From: Actinomycetes bacterium
GTDB taxonomy: Bacteria > Actinomycetota > Acidimicrobiia > Acidimicrobiales > Ilumatobacteraceae
DNA length: 64,000 bases
NCBI GenBank assembly: GCA_025356335.1
Contig: JANXUF010000001.1
Span: forward strand, 1 to 64,000
Reading direction: 5' to 3'
Made by a program: the position numbers and the translations under genes. Positions 50,047 through 58,969 of this stretch are shown here, piece by piece (the stretch's first letter is position 1; every line of letters starts with the position of its first letter). A model generated the notes under the pieces. The model did no database searches. It saw only the letters and a program-made list of their open reading frames with translations, and was not told the DNA's origin.

Positions 50047-51251
50047 GCATTCTGAACACGAGCATTCTCAACGCCGAACTGCTCGAACAGTTCGACGCTT
50101 CCATCGCCGATGTCTCGGACGCGTTGACGATGCCGCCGGCGATCTACACATCTGCGGATTTCCTCGCCTTCGAACGGCGGGCGCTGTTCGCCGCCGAGTG
50201 GCTGTGCGTCGGGCGCAGCAGCCGCATTCCGGCAGTCGGCGACTATTTCACGACCACCGTCAACGACGAGCAGATCATCGTCAGCCGTGCAAAGGATGCA
50301 ACCGTCCGCGCCTTCTCGGCGATCTGCCAGCACCGCGGTATGCAGGTTGCCGACGATGCCGGCAATTGCAGCAAGTTCACCTGTCCGTATCACCTCTGGA
50401 GTTACGACCTCACCGGCCGCCTGCTCGGTGCACCGGCGATGGAACGCACCACGGACTTCGACAAAGGCGATTTTCCTCTCCCCCCGTTGAAGGTCGAGCT
50501 CTGGCAGGGGTTCATCTTCGTGCACTTCGACCTCGACGCCGCACCACTCGCACCGACGCTGGCCGACTACCTGCCGTACATCGCCAACTACGAACTCGAA
50601 GATGCCTTCTGTCCCGGCACGTTCACGCTCCACGATCTGCCGTGGAACTGGAAGGTGATGTTCGAGAACTTCAACGACGGCTATCACGCCAACAAACTGC
50701 ACCACACGATCCAGGACTTCTGCCCGAGCGAACTCGCCGCATTCCCGGTCACGTGGGAGCCGACCTCGAACGTCATCTTCCGGACGAACGGCTACACGCA
50801 CATCGATGGCGGATTCAATGCCACCACCAAGGCGCTACTGCCGATCTTCCCGCAGTTGACCGAGGAGGAACGGTGGCGCTCGACGTTCGCGTTGATGCCG
50901 CCGACGCTCTGCTTCGGCACCGCCCCTGATCAAGCGTTCTTCTTCATCGTCAGGCCGAAGACGGCGGACACCATCGATCTCGAAATCGGTTACCTCCTCC
51001 ATCCAGACGCTCCGAAGCACCCGATGTTCGATCACCTCTATGCGATGAGTGATGCCGGTGTGCAGGTGTTCGTCGTCCAGGATCAGGACGCGACGACCAA
51101 GGTGCAGCGCGGCATGCACAGCAGATTCGCGGCGCGTGGGCGCTACTCGTGGCAGGAGCAAAGCCACGTCTTCTTCAACAGATGGCTCGTGCAGCGTTAC
51201 CGCCGGCACTGGCCTGACAGTCCGTCCGACGATGTCACCCACGACGTCTGA
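50043..51251 (+). CDS. Rieske non-heme iron oxygenase 2
   Basis: A 402-residue Rieske oxygenase alpha subunit of the aromatic-ring-hydroxylating type. Rieske ligands are Cys95-x-His97 (CQHRGM) and Cys114-x-x-His117 (CPYHLW); the catalytic iron motif is Asp212-x-x-His215-x4-His220 in FNDGYHANKLHH. It is longer than Rieske 1 and from a different branch, so the two are not recent duplicates. No beta subunit, ferredoxin or plant-type reductase is encoded near it; the only flavoprotein is the FMN protein it overlaps. It probably hydroxylates or demethylates a ring before hydrolysis. The ABC importer follows 95 bases downstream. Confidence 0.9.
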   Translation: MSILNTSILNAELLEQFDASIADVSDALTMPPAIYTSADFLAFERRALFAAEWLCVGRSSRIPAVGDYFTTTVNDEQIIVSRAKDATVRAFSAICQHRGMQVADDAGNCSKFTCPYHLWSYDLTGRLLGAPAMERTTDFDKGDFPLPPLKVELWQGFIFVHFDLDAAPLAPTLADYLPYIANYELEDAFCPGTFTLHDLPWNWKVMFENFNDGYHANKLHHTIQDFCPSELAAFPVTWEPTSNVIFRTNGYTHIDGGFNATTKALLPIFPQLTEEERWRSTFALMPPTLCFGTAPDQAFFFIVRPKTADTIDLEIGYLLHPDAPKHPMFDHLYAMSDAGVQVFVVQDQDATTKVQRGMHSRFAARGRYSWQEQSHVFFNRWLVQRYRRHWPDSPSDDVTHDV

Positions 51252-51346
51252 CGGCGAATGAGCGACGAGCACTCGCCGCCATTGCGATGAAGACACATGA
51301 AACCGCAACGAATGACTACCGCATCACCACTATTCCGGGGAGACCG

Positions 51347-52594
51347 ATGAACAGACGTACCACCACCACCCTTGCGGCATTCGCCGCACTCGGACTGATC
51401 GCCGCGGCGTGCGGTTCGAGCAAATCGACGACTGCCGCGACCACCACGGCGGCCGCGACCACCACGGCGACAGCGACCACCGCCGCCTCAGCCGGAACCG
51501 TCGCTGCCGGTGCAACCACCGCCCCGACCGCTGCTGACACCGCTGCCGCTGCATCGACGATCGCCGCGACGGTCGCAGCTGCGACGACCACCGCCGGCTC
51601 CGCCACAACTGCCGGCGGCACCGCTGCTGCTGGTGGCTTCAACCTCGACACGAACGGAGACGGCAAGGTCGTCATCGGTGTCGCCACACCGGGCCCGCGC
51701 AACGACGGCGGCTACTACCAGGCGCTCGTCACCGGTGTCACCGCCTTCTCGAAGGCACACGGATTCGCCGATCCGATCATCGTCGACAACATCAAGGCGG
51801 AAGAGGCGGCCACGCAGCTCGACAGTCTCGCCAGGCAGAACGTCGACATGATCGCCGTCGGTGCCGGCGAGATCGCCGATCCGCTCAAGGACCTCACGGC
51901 CAAGTACGCCAAGATCGTCTGGTACTGCAACTGCGGTGCCGGCTATCCGTCGCAGCCGAACCTCATCCAACAGGGTGACGACGGCAACGAGATCGGCTAC
52001 TCCGCCGGTGTTGCCACCGGCCTGCTGATGAAGGCCAAGGGCGCCACCAAGGCAGCGATGATCGGTAACAACAACTTGAACTTCGAGAAGCAGGCCTTCA
52101 TGGCCTTCCAGCTCGGGCTCAAGTCGGTGGATCCGTCGTTTGCGTGGACATATGTAGCGACTGGTTCATTCAACGACGTGGCCGCCGCCACCGAAGCGTT
52201 CAACAACCTCAAGGCGCAGGGTGTCGGAGCGATCTGGCCGTATCTCGGTGGGTCCGGAGAGGCAGTCGCCAAGCTGGCGAACGCCAACAACATCATCGTC
52301 ATGGATGCCGGCGCCTCGAACGCCTGCACCCGGACCGACCTGCACTACGACCTCGCCGTCAAGTTCGACGCCGGCGACTACGCCACGGCGATCTTCAACG
52401 AACTGCTCGCAGGAAAGATCCAGCGAGGTGAGACCCGCGTCTTCCATGTCGGCGTCGACCCGCAGGTCGGTGCGCAGATCTGCAGCCCGACCGCCGATGA
52501 GACGACGGCGATGACCGCGGCCTTCAAACAGATCGCCTCCGGATCCTTGAAGGACCAGTTCGACGCCATCTCGAAAGCGGCCTACGGCGGATGA
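51347..52594 (+). CDS. BMP/PnrA-type substrate-binding lipoprotein
   Basis: A 415-residue lipoprotein of the basic membrane protein family, which binds nucleosides or related small molecules for ABC import. The signal ends LGLIAAACGSS (lipobox AAAC) and is followed by a Thr/Ala-rich linker of about 75 residues typical of actinobacterial surface lipoproteins. The binding domain begins GKVVIGVATPGPRNDGGYYQ and includes MIAVGAGEIADPLKDL and IWPYLGGSGEAVAKLA. The ATG at 51347 has GGGGAG upstream. The stop overlaps the ATPase start, completing a four-gene importer. The ligand is probably the substrate of the locus; the family points to a nucleobase- or nucleoside-like compound. Confidence 0.88.
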   Translation: MNRRTTTTLAAFAALGLIAAACGSSKSTTAATTTAAATTTATATTAASAGTVAAGATTAPTAADTAAAASTIAATVAAATTTAGSATTAGGTAAAGGFNLDTNGDGKVVIGVATPGPRNDGGYYQALVTGVTAFSKAHGFADPIIVDNIKAEEAATQLDSLARQNVDMIAVGAGEIADPLKDLTAKYAKIVWYCNCGAGYPSQPNLIQQGDDGNEIGYSAGVATGLLMKAKGATKAAMIGNNNLNFEKQAFMAFQLGLKSVDPSFAWTYVATGSFNDVAAATEAFNNLKAQGVGAIWPYLGGSGEAVAKLANANNIIVMDAGASNACTRTDLHYDLAVKFDAGDYATAIFNELLAGKIQRGETRVFHVGVDPQVGAQICSPTADETTAMTAAFKQIASGSLKDQFDAISKAAYGG

Positions 52595-54270
52595 CCAGTG
52601 CGTCGGAGGGGGTGGCAGCTTCGGCTGCCGCCCCCTCGGATCCCATGGCTTGGAAACTCCACGGTCGCAACTCCGCACCTTCGGTACGTCTGCAACGGAT
52701 CACCAAGCGGTACGGGCAGGTCGTCGCCTGTGACGATGTCGATCTGGAGCTGCATCCCGGCCGGATCCACGGTGTGCTCGGCGAGAACGGTGCCGGCAAA
52801 TCGACGCTGATGAAGATCCTCATCGGACTGATCCAGCCCGACGAGGGAACGATCGACGTGCACGGCAGCCCCGTTCGGATCACCGACCCGATCACTGCCT
52901 CGGACCTCGGCATCGCCATGGTGCACCAGCACTACAGCCTCGTCGAGCAGCTGACCGTGTGGGAGAACGTGGTGCTCGGCGAGCCGACGAAACTCAACCG
53001 GGCCGACGCCTGCGCCCGCGTCGCGGCGTTGAGCGAACGGTACGGCCTGGGTGTCGACCCGCTCGCTTCCGTCACCCGGTTGACCGCTGGACAGCGCCAG
53101 CGTGTCGAGATCATCAAATGCCTGCGGCGCGAGCCGCGCATCATCGTCTTCGACGAGCCGACCAGCGTGCTCACCCCTGCCGAGAGCGAGCAGTTGTTCT
53201 CTGTCCTGCGCCGAGTCGTCGTCGACGAGGGCCGCACGGTCGCGCTCGTGTCCCACAAGCTCGACGAGATCCTGCACGCCACCGACGAAGTCACGATCAT
53301 GCGTCGGGGCCGCGTCGTCGACCGCCTGTCGACGTCGAAAGCCACTGCCTCCGGACTGGCGCAGTTGATGGTCGGCCGCCCGGTCTCGCTGCGCTCGGAA
53401 GCCGCAGCCCTCGGCTCGATCGAGACGATCACCGCCAACGTGCTGTCATCGGCGCTCGACGATGCCGCCGACACCGCAGATGCCGCCGACACCGCCGCCG
53501 CGCTCACGACGACGGTCCCGTCGAGGCCTGTCGTGCTCGATGTCCGCAACATCACCGTGATCGCCAAAGACGGCCACCGACTGCTCGACGACCTGTCGAT
53601 CACCGTGCACGCCGGCGAGATCGTCGGGCTCGCCGGAGTCGAAGGCAACGGTCAACGAACGCTCGGTGATCTCCTCGCCAGCCTCGTGCATGCCGACTCC
53701 GGCACCGTCATCGTCGACGGGTCGGAGGTCGACATCCACAGGCCGGGTGCGCTGTCCGCTGCCGGCGTCGGCATCATCCCGGAGGATCGCCACGATTCGG
53801 GCTGTGTACTCGACCTGTCCGTCGCCGAGAACCTCGTCCTCGCCGACCTCGCCAAGGTGGCCAAACGCGGCGTGCTCAACCGCAAGGCGCTCGAAGTACG
53901 CGCCGTCGAACTGATGCGGGCCTTCGACATCCAAGCCCGTTCGCCGCACGCTTCGATGCGTTCACTGTCTGGAGGCAACCAGCAGCGCGTCGTGCTCGCA
54001 CGAGAACTGTCGGCCAACCCGAAGGTCCTCATCGCCGCGCAGCCGACACGCGGACTCGACGTCGGCGCAATCGAATACATGAGCGAGCGCCTTCGTCAGG
54101 CGGCAACCGACGGCGTGGGCGTCCTGCTGATCTCGACCGAACTCGAGGAGGTGCTGACGTTGGCAGACCGGGTATGCGTCATTCACGCCGGAAAGATCGT
54201 CGGTGAGATGAGCCGTTCCGCTATCGACCTCGAACGCCTCGGACTGCTACTCGGGGGTATGGCTGCATGA
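52591..54270 (+). CDS. ABC transporter ATPase (two NBDs, nucleoside/sugar type)
   Basis: A 559-residue ATPase with two nucleotide-binding domains as in the YufO/RbsA group. Domain 1 has Walker A GENGAGKST at 64, signature LTAGQRQRVEI and Walker B IIVFDEPTSVL. Domain 2 has a degenerate loop GVEGNGQRT, signature LSGGNQQRVVLAREL and LIAAQPTRGLDV. The weak second site is normal for this group. A linker of Ala/Asp/Thr residues (DDAADTADAADTAAA) joins the domains. It overlaps both neighbours by 4 bases and powers import with the two permeases. Confidence 0.95.
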   Translation: MTSASEGVAASAAAPSDPMAWKLHGRNSAPSVRLQRITKRYGQVVACDDVDLELHPGRIHGVLGENGAGKSTLMKILIGLIQPDEGTIDVHGSPVRITDPITASDLGIAMVHQHYSLVEQLTVWENVVLGEPTKLNRADACARVAALSERYGLGVDPLASVTRLTAGQRQRVEIIKCLRREPRIIVFDEPTSVLTPAESEQLFSVLRRVVVDEGRTVALVSHKLDEILHATDEVTIMRRGRVVDRLSTSKATASGLAQLMVGRPVSLRSEAAALGSIETITANVLSSALDDAADTADAADTAAALTTTVPSRPVVLDVRNITVIAKDGHRLLDDLSITVHAGEIVGLAGVEGNGQRTLGDLLASLVHADSGTVIVDGSEVDIHRPGALSAAGVGIIPEDRHDSGCVLDLSVAENLVLADLAKVAKRGVLNRKALEVRAVELMRAFDIQARSPHASMRSLSGGNQQRVVLARELSANPKVLIAAQPTRGLDVGAIEYMSERLRQAATDGVGVLLISTELEEVLTLADRVCVIHAGKIVGEMSRSAIDLERLGLLLGGMAA

Positions 54271-55406
54271 GTGCAGTATCCGTCGACGCCGCTGCCGGCG
54301 CACGCAAACCGTCCGCTGTCGGAAACGCAAGCGGTCGAAACGCCAGGATGGCCAGGACCGGCTGGATGGTCGGTGCCTATGCGGGGTGCATCGCCGTCTC
54401 GCTCTCGCTCTGCGCACTCCTCGTTTCGACGACCGGCGGATCTGCCGCCAAGGTGTTCTCCGCGCTCCTCGACGGCAGCCTCCGCTCACCCGGCGCATGG
54501 GGACTGACGATCACGACGGCGACGCCCCTGCTGGTCGTTGCGATGGGCACGATCGTCGCCGCCAAGGCAGGCATCACCAACATCGGCCAGGAAGGTCAGT
54601 TGCTACTCGGGGCGGCGGCAACGGCATACGTCGCCACACGGGTCGACCTCCCGGGCCCGTTGCTGTTGACCCTCTCGCTGTTGGCGGCATGCGTCGTCGG
54701 CGGACTCTGGGCGGCGCTCGCAGCTGTGATGCGATTCACGCGTCAGGTGCCGGAGGTCATCTCGACGCTGCTGCTCGTCTACATCGCCTCGCAGATCACG
54801 ACATTCGGCCTGACGAAGAAATGGCTGCTGCTCGCACGAGTCAACAAGACAAGGACGAACAACGGCGAACCGCTTCCGGCAAGCGGCCATCTGCCGGTCA
54901 TCCACGTCTTCGGGAACACGATCACCTGGGGTGTGGTCATCGCCTTGGCGATCACCGCCATCGTCGGGTTCACGCTCAGCCGAACGACCATCGGCTTTCG
55001 GCTGAGGATGCTCGGCCTCAACGCACGAACCGCACGGCGCGCCGGGGTGTCCGTCGTTGCATTCGGAGGCGCAGCGCTCGTCATCTCCGGCATCACCGCC
55101 GGGCTCGCCGGTGGGCTGTGGCTGACCGGTGGGATCGCCGGCGACCGCTTCACCGGCGCGATCTCCTCGAACATCGGCTGGCAGGGCCTGCTCGTCGCCC
55201 TGCTCGCCCGTGAACGGGCACGACTTGCCATCGTCATGGCGTTCGTCTTCGCCGCGCTGCGGACCGGTTCCGGATTTCTTGCAGCGACAGGCGTCGACCG
55301 TCGGATCGCCGATGTCGTGCAGGCGATGCTCGTGCTCTCGCTCTTGGTCCCGCCGGCCCTCGAGGCGCTGCGCGATCACCGACGTGGAACCGGAGTCGCA
55401 GCGTGA
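54267..55406 (+). CDS. ABC transporter permease 1 (YufP-like)
   Basis: A 379-residue inner-membrane permease of the branched-chain/nucleoside type with about nine hydrophobic segments. AKAGITNIGQEGQLLLGAAA is the family hallmark near the first third, and GFRLRMLGLNARTARRAGVSV is the cytoplasmic loop that contacts the ATPase. The first 30 residues are soluble and basic. It pairs with permease 2, which overlaps it by 4 bases. Together with the BMP lipoprotein and the ATPase it forms a complete importer; substrate inferred from the surrounding catabolic genes. Confidence 0.92.
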   Translation: MSAVSVDAAAGARKPSAVGNASGRNARMARTGWMVGAYAGCIAVSLSLCALLVSTTGGSAAKVFSALLDGSLRSPGAWGLTITTATPLLVVAMGTIVAAKAGITNIGQEGQLLLGAAATAYVATRVDLPGPLLLTLSLLAACVVGGLWAALAAVMRFTRQVPEVISTLLLVYIASQITTFGLTKKWLLLARVNKTRTNNGEPLPASGHLPVIHVFGNTITWGVVIALAITAIVGFTLSRTTIGFRLRMLGLNARTARRAGVSVVAFGGAALVISGITAGLAGGLWLTGGIAGDRFTGAISSNIGWQGLLVALLARERARLAIVMAFVFAALRTGSGFLAATGVDRRIADVVQAMLVLSLLVPPALEALRDHRRGTGVAA

Positions 55407-56338
55407 TCGCCTTCGGGGGAGCGATCGGTGACGTGCTGACATCGTCGACGATGTATGGCTCGACGGTCCGATTCGCTGCACTGCTGGTCTTTGCCGCCAC
55501 CGGCGAATGGATCGCCGAGAAGGCCGGCACGATGAACATCTCGGTCGAGGGAATGATCCTCACCGGCTCGTTCACCGCCGCCCTCGGTTCCTATCTCAGC
55601 CACAACGTCTGGATCGGCCTGCTGTTGGGTCTGCTCGGTGGTCTCCTGGTCTCGATCGTGCAGGCCAACATGTCGCACCGTCTGAGTTCCAATCAGTTCG
55701 TCGTCGGGCTGACGCTCAATGTTCTGGCGGTCGGGCTCACCGCCTATCTCAACGCCCAGATCAACCCCACTGTCGAACGGGCAGGAATCATCCGGGTCCC
55801 TGTGCTCTCACGCATCCCGCTCATCGGAGGCGCGCTGTTCGGACAGACCTGGCTGCTGTACCTGATCTATCCGCTCGTTCCCGCAGCCTGGTGGCTGGTC
55901 TATCGCACCCGCTGGGGGCTGGAGATCCGCAGCGTCGGCGAGAACCCGCAGGCCGCTGACGTCTCCGGAATCGACGTCAACAAGCGGCGCCGTCAATCCG
56001 TCTACCTCTGCGGTGTGTGCGCCGGCATTGCCGGCGCCTACCTGACGATCGGCCAAGTCGGTTCGTTCGGAGCTGACGGGGTTTCCGGGCGTGGGATCAT
56101 CGCCCTCGCCGCAGTCATACTCGGAGGCTGGACGCTCAAGGGCACGGTCGGAGCTGCGATCGTCTTCGGCTTCTTCGACGCACTGCGGTTCGCACTCCCT
56201 GCGCTCGGCCACACCGTGAATCCGCAACTACTGGCGACGCTGCCGTACGCCATGGCGATCGCCACGATGCTGATTTTCGCCCATCGCGGCCGCCGGCCGA
56301 ACGCCCTCACCCGCCCATTCGTCCGCGGCCTCACATGA
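55403..56338 (+). CDS. ABC transporter permease 2 (YufQ-like)
   Basis: A 311-residue membrane permease with about eight to ten segments. The hallmark is AEKAGTMNISVEGMILTGSF, and the ATPase-contact loop is LEIRSVGENPQAADVSGIDVNK. The start is the GTG at 55403 inside the permease 1 stop overlap. It is the last transporter gene; the amidase-signature gene starts 10 bases later on the same strand, so import and hydrolysis are co-expressed. Confidence 0.92.
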   Translation: MIAFGGAIGDVLTSSTMYGSTVRFAALLVFAATGEWIAEKAGTMNISVEGMILTGSFTAALGSYLSHNVWIGLLLGLLGGLLVSIVQANMSHRLSSNQFVVGLTLNVLAVGLTAYLNAQINPTVERAGIIRVPVLSRIPLIGGALFGQTWLLYLIYPLVPAAWWLVYRTRWGLEIRSVGENPQAADVSGIDVNKRRRQSVYLCGVCAGIAGAYLTIGQVGSFGADGVSGRGIIALAAVILGGWTLKGTVGAAIVFGFFDALRFALPALGHTVNPQLLATLPYAMAIATMLIFAHRGRRPNALTRPFVRGLT

Positions 56339-56348
56339 CCACCAGTTC

Positions 56349-57938
56349 GTGACCTCTGCCGCCGAGTACGAACTGCAGGCGATGCTCCCGAGGGTGCGGG
56401 CAGCCTGCGACGCGGTCGGGCAATTGATGCGCATTCCGCCGACTCCTGCTGCTCGACCGATCTCGTTCCCCCCGCCGCCCCACGTCGTTGCCGGGTCTGG
56501 GGAGTTGTGCGAGTTCGATGCTCGCCAATTGATCGACGCCTACGGTGCGGGGCGCGTCAACCCATGTACCGTCATCGATGCACTGCTGGCACGCGTCGGC
56601 GACATCGACGGCGGCGTCGGGGCGATGTGGGCGATGGACGAGGTCGGAGCGCGCCGGGCGGCGATGGAGTCGACCCACCGATGGCAGTCCGGGACGGCTC
56701 GTCCACTCGACGGCGTACCCATTGTCGTCAAGGACCTGTTGGACACGGCCGGGCTGGCGACGACGGGCGGATCAGGGTGGCTCGCCGACAGGGTCCCGAC
56801 AGAGAGTGCCGCGGTCGTCGCAGCGGCGCAACGCGCAGGAGCGATCGTCATCGGCAAGACGGCGACCTTCGAACTCGGTTGCGGTGACGAGTCGACACCG
56901 TTCGGTACCGTGAGAAACCCGTGGAATCGTGCACATACGACGGGCGGTTCGTCCGCAGGGTCTGCCGCAGCGCTGGCGATGCGATTCGCTCCGCTGGCGA
57001 TTGGTACCGACACTGGCGGATCGATCAGGATCCCGTCGAGTTACTGCGGAGTCACCGGTCTCAAGCCGACGCTCGGACGGCTGTCGACCGTCGGGTTGCT
57101 CGGCCTTGCACCGAGCCTCGATGCGCCAGGACCGATGGCCAGATCCGCGGCCGACGTGAGTCTGCTCTTCGCCGCCATGACGGCGGCGGAATCAAGCCAC
57201 GCACCGCCCGTCGGAATTGAACCATTTGACTCATATTTGCACGGTGTTCGAATCGGGCTGCCCGCCGGATGGCTGACGGCGGTGTTGACCGACGAGGTCG
57301 CTGAGGCTTTCGAACTCGCCGTCGGCTGCCTCGCACGCCTCGGCGCAACGATCGTGCCCGTCGAGCTCACTGTCGCCGAACATGGTGCTCCGCTGAGTTG
57401 GTTGATCACGATGTACGAGGCCGCCGAGCTCTACGCCGACGCGCCGCGTGATCTGCTGACGCCCGCCTTTCGTGGGCGTCTCGAGGTCGGAGATCGGATC
57501 GCTGCTTCGGACTACCGCGCGGCGATGGACGCCAGGCAACGGCTGACGTGGCGCGTCGTGTCGGCCTTCGACGGCCTCGATGCTCTGGTCGTCCCCGGCA
57601 GTGTGTCGACGGCCCCGCGCTTCGACGACCTGTACGGTGATGTGGCTGGAGTTGCCGCCACGTGGCCGGACGTGCACGCCAGGACGATGGCACTGTGGAA
57701 CGTCACCGGCCTCCCGTCGGTCAATGTGCCGATCGGCCACGGTGCCGGAAGGTTGCCGATCGGCATGCAGATCGTCGCCAGGCACGGGGCCGACGAGACG
57801 TGCCTGGCCCTCGCCGTCGCCTTCCAGACTGCGACCGGCCACCACCTGCGATCCCCGGACTGCATCCCCCGGCTCGTGGAAGGCGGAGCAGTGAACGGCG
57901 GAGAACTGGTAGGCGGAGCAGAGGGACGGAGACGATGA
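56349..57938 (+). CDS. Amidase-signature (AS) family hydrolase
   Basis: A 529-residue amidase of the Ser-cisSer-Lys family. Lys128 lies in PIVVKDLLDTAG, the cis-Ser and linker in TTGGSSAGSAAALA (residues 199-211), and the nucleophile in GTDTGGSIRIPSSYCG. The catalytic triad is intact. Members hydrolyse amides, allophanate, ureas or oxamates, which suits a nitrogen-rich substrate. The first 60 residues are a helical extension before the AS core, and the C-terminus is Gly/Glu-rich. The GTG at 56349 follows the permease stop by 10 bases; the end overlaps the dehydrogenase start. Allophanate or carbamoyl intermediates are candidates. Confidence 0.92.
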   Translation: MTSAAEYELQAMLPRVRAACDAVGQLMRIPPTPAARPISFPPPPHVVAGSGELCEFDARQLIDAYGAGRVNPCTVIDALLARVGDIDGGVGAMWAMDEVGARRAAMESTHRWQSGTARPLDGVPIVVKDLLDTAGLATTGGSGWLADRVPTESAAVVAAAQRAGAIVIGKTATFELGCGDESTPFGTVRNPWNRAHTTGGSSAGSAAALAMRFAPLAIGTDTGGSIRIPSSYCGVTGLKPTLGRLSTVGLLGLAPSLDAPGPMARSAADVSLLFAAMTAAESSHAPPVGIEPFDSYLHGVRIGLPAGWLTAVLTDEVAEAFELAVGCLARLGATIVPVELTVAEHGAPLSWLITMYEAAELYADAPRDLLTPAFRGRLEVGDRIAASDYRAAMDARQRLTWRVVSAFDGLDALVVPGSVSTAPRFDDLYGDVAGVAATWPDVHARTMALWNVTGLPSVNVPIGHGAGRLPIGMQIVARHGADETCLALAVAFQTATGHHLRSPDCIPRLVEGGAVNGGELVGGAEGRRR

Positions 57939-58969
57939 AAGCACTGCTGTATCGACAATCCGGCGGACCGGAGGTGCTCGAATATGTCGACGTGGCCGAT
58001 CCCGTTCCCGACCGTCGCGATGTCGTGATCGAGGTCGCGGCGACGGCGCTGAACCACCTCGACATCGTGCAGCGCAACGGCTGGTACCACCTGCCCGGAT
58101 TCACGTTCCCGCACATCGCCGGCATGGACGTCGTCGGCACGGTTGTCGAGATCGGTACCGAGGTCACCCGCGTCGGAGTCGGCGATCGGGTGGTGATCGA
58201 CCCGTCACTCGCAGGGGTGAGCGAGGGTTCGAGCCTCGCCGGCATGGGCGATATCTACGGTGTTCTCGGGGTGATCGGCGGGACCGTTGCCGGCGGTTAC
58301 GCCGAACGCTGCCTTGCTCCCGAGACCCACGTGCAGCGCATCCCGGACAGCGTCGGTTGGCACCAGGCCGTCGCCTTTCCGTCAGCGTGGATGACGGCGC
58401 ACCATGCGCTGTTCGCAACCGGCGGCCTGCAGCGTGGAGAGGCGGTGATGATCCATGCGGCGGGCAGCGGCGTGTCGACGGCGGCGATCCAGCTCGCCAG
58501 ATATGCCGGGGCGACGGTGCTGGCAACGGCCGGCACCGAGGCCAAGTGCAAGCAGGCGTTGGCCATCGGCGCCGATCACGCCGCCGTGAATCGCGATGCC
58601 GACATTGCCGGTTGGGCGAGAGAGGTGACGGGAGGCGAAGGGGTCGACATGGTGTTCGATCACGTCGGGCCGGCGCTGTGGGAGCAATCACTGCTCTCTC
58701 TCAAGCACCGCGGCCGGCTGGTCAACTGTGGCAACACGACCGGCGATTCCGTCACCATCTCCTCCCTCGGGATGCTGTTCCACATGGGCCTGCAGATCCG
58801 TGGTTCCGACGCCTACCGGCCGGAGGAGTTCGCTCCGGTCTGGGAGCTGTATTGCGGCGGAGGATTTCACGTCCCGATCGACAGCGTCTTCGCCCTGCAG
58901 GACGGCGCTGCGGCCCAGGCGAAGATGCTGAAGTCGGACTTCTTCGGCAAGATCGTCCTCGAACCGTGA
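57935..58969 (+). CDS. MDR-superfamily alcohol dehydrogenase/quinone oxidoreductase
   Basis: A 344-residue medium-chain dehydrogenase/reductase. The N-terminus is MKALLYRQSGGPEVLEYVDV; the cofactor loop is VMIHAAGSGVSTAAIQLA. PHIAGMDVVGTVVEIG is the family core. The usual structural zinc Cys cluster and the catalytic zinc Cys are absent, so it is likely a zinc-free quinone-oxidoreductase-like or enoyl reductase enzyme using NADPH. It overlaps the amidase stop and the methyltransferase start. It may reduce a double bond or carbonyl of a ring-opened product; substrate unknown. Confidence 0.88.
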   Translation: MKALLYRQSGGPEVLEYVDVADPVPDRRDVVIEVAATALNHLDIVQRNGWYHLPGFTFPHIAGMDVVGTVVEIGTEVTRVGVGDRVVIDPSLAGVSEGSSLAGMGDIYGVLGVIGGTVAGGYAERCLAPETHVQRIPDSVGWHQAVAFPSAWMTAHHALFATGGLQRGEAVMIHAAGSGVSTAAIQLARYAGATVLATAGTEAKCKQALAIGADHAAVNRDADIAGWAREVTGGEGVDMVFDHVGPALWEQSLLSLKHRGRLVNCGNTTGDSVTISSLGMLFHMGLQIRGSDAYRPEEFAPVWELYCGGGFHVPIDSVFALQDGAAAQAKMLKSDFFGKIVLEP

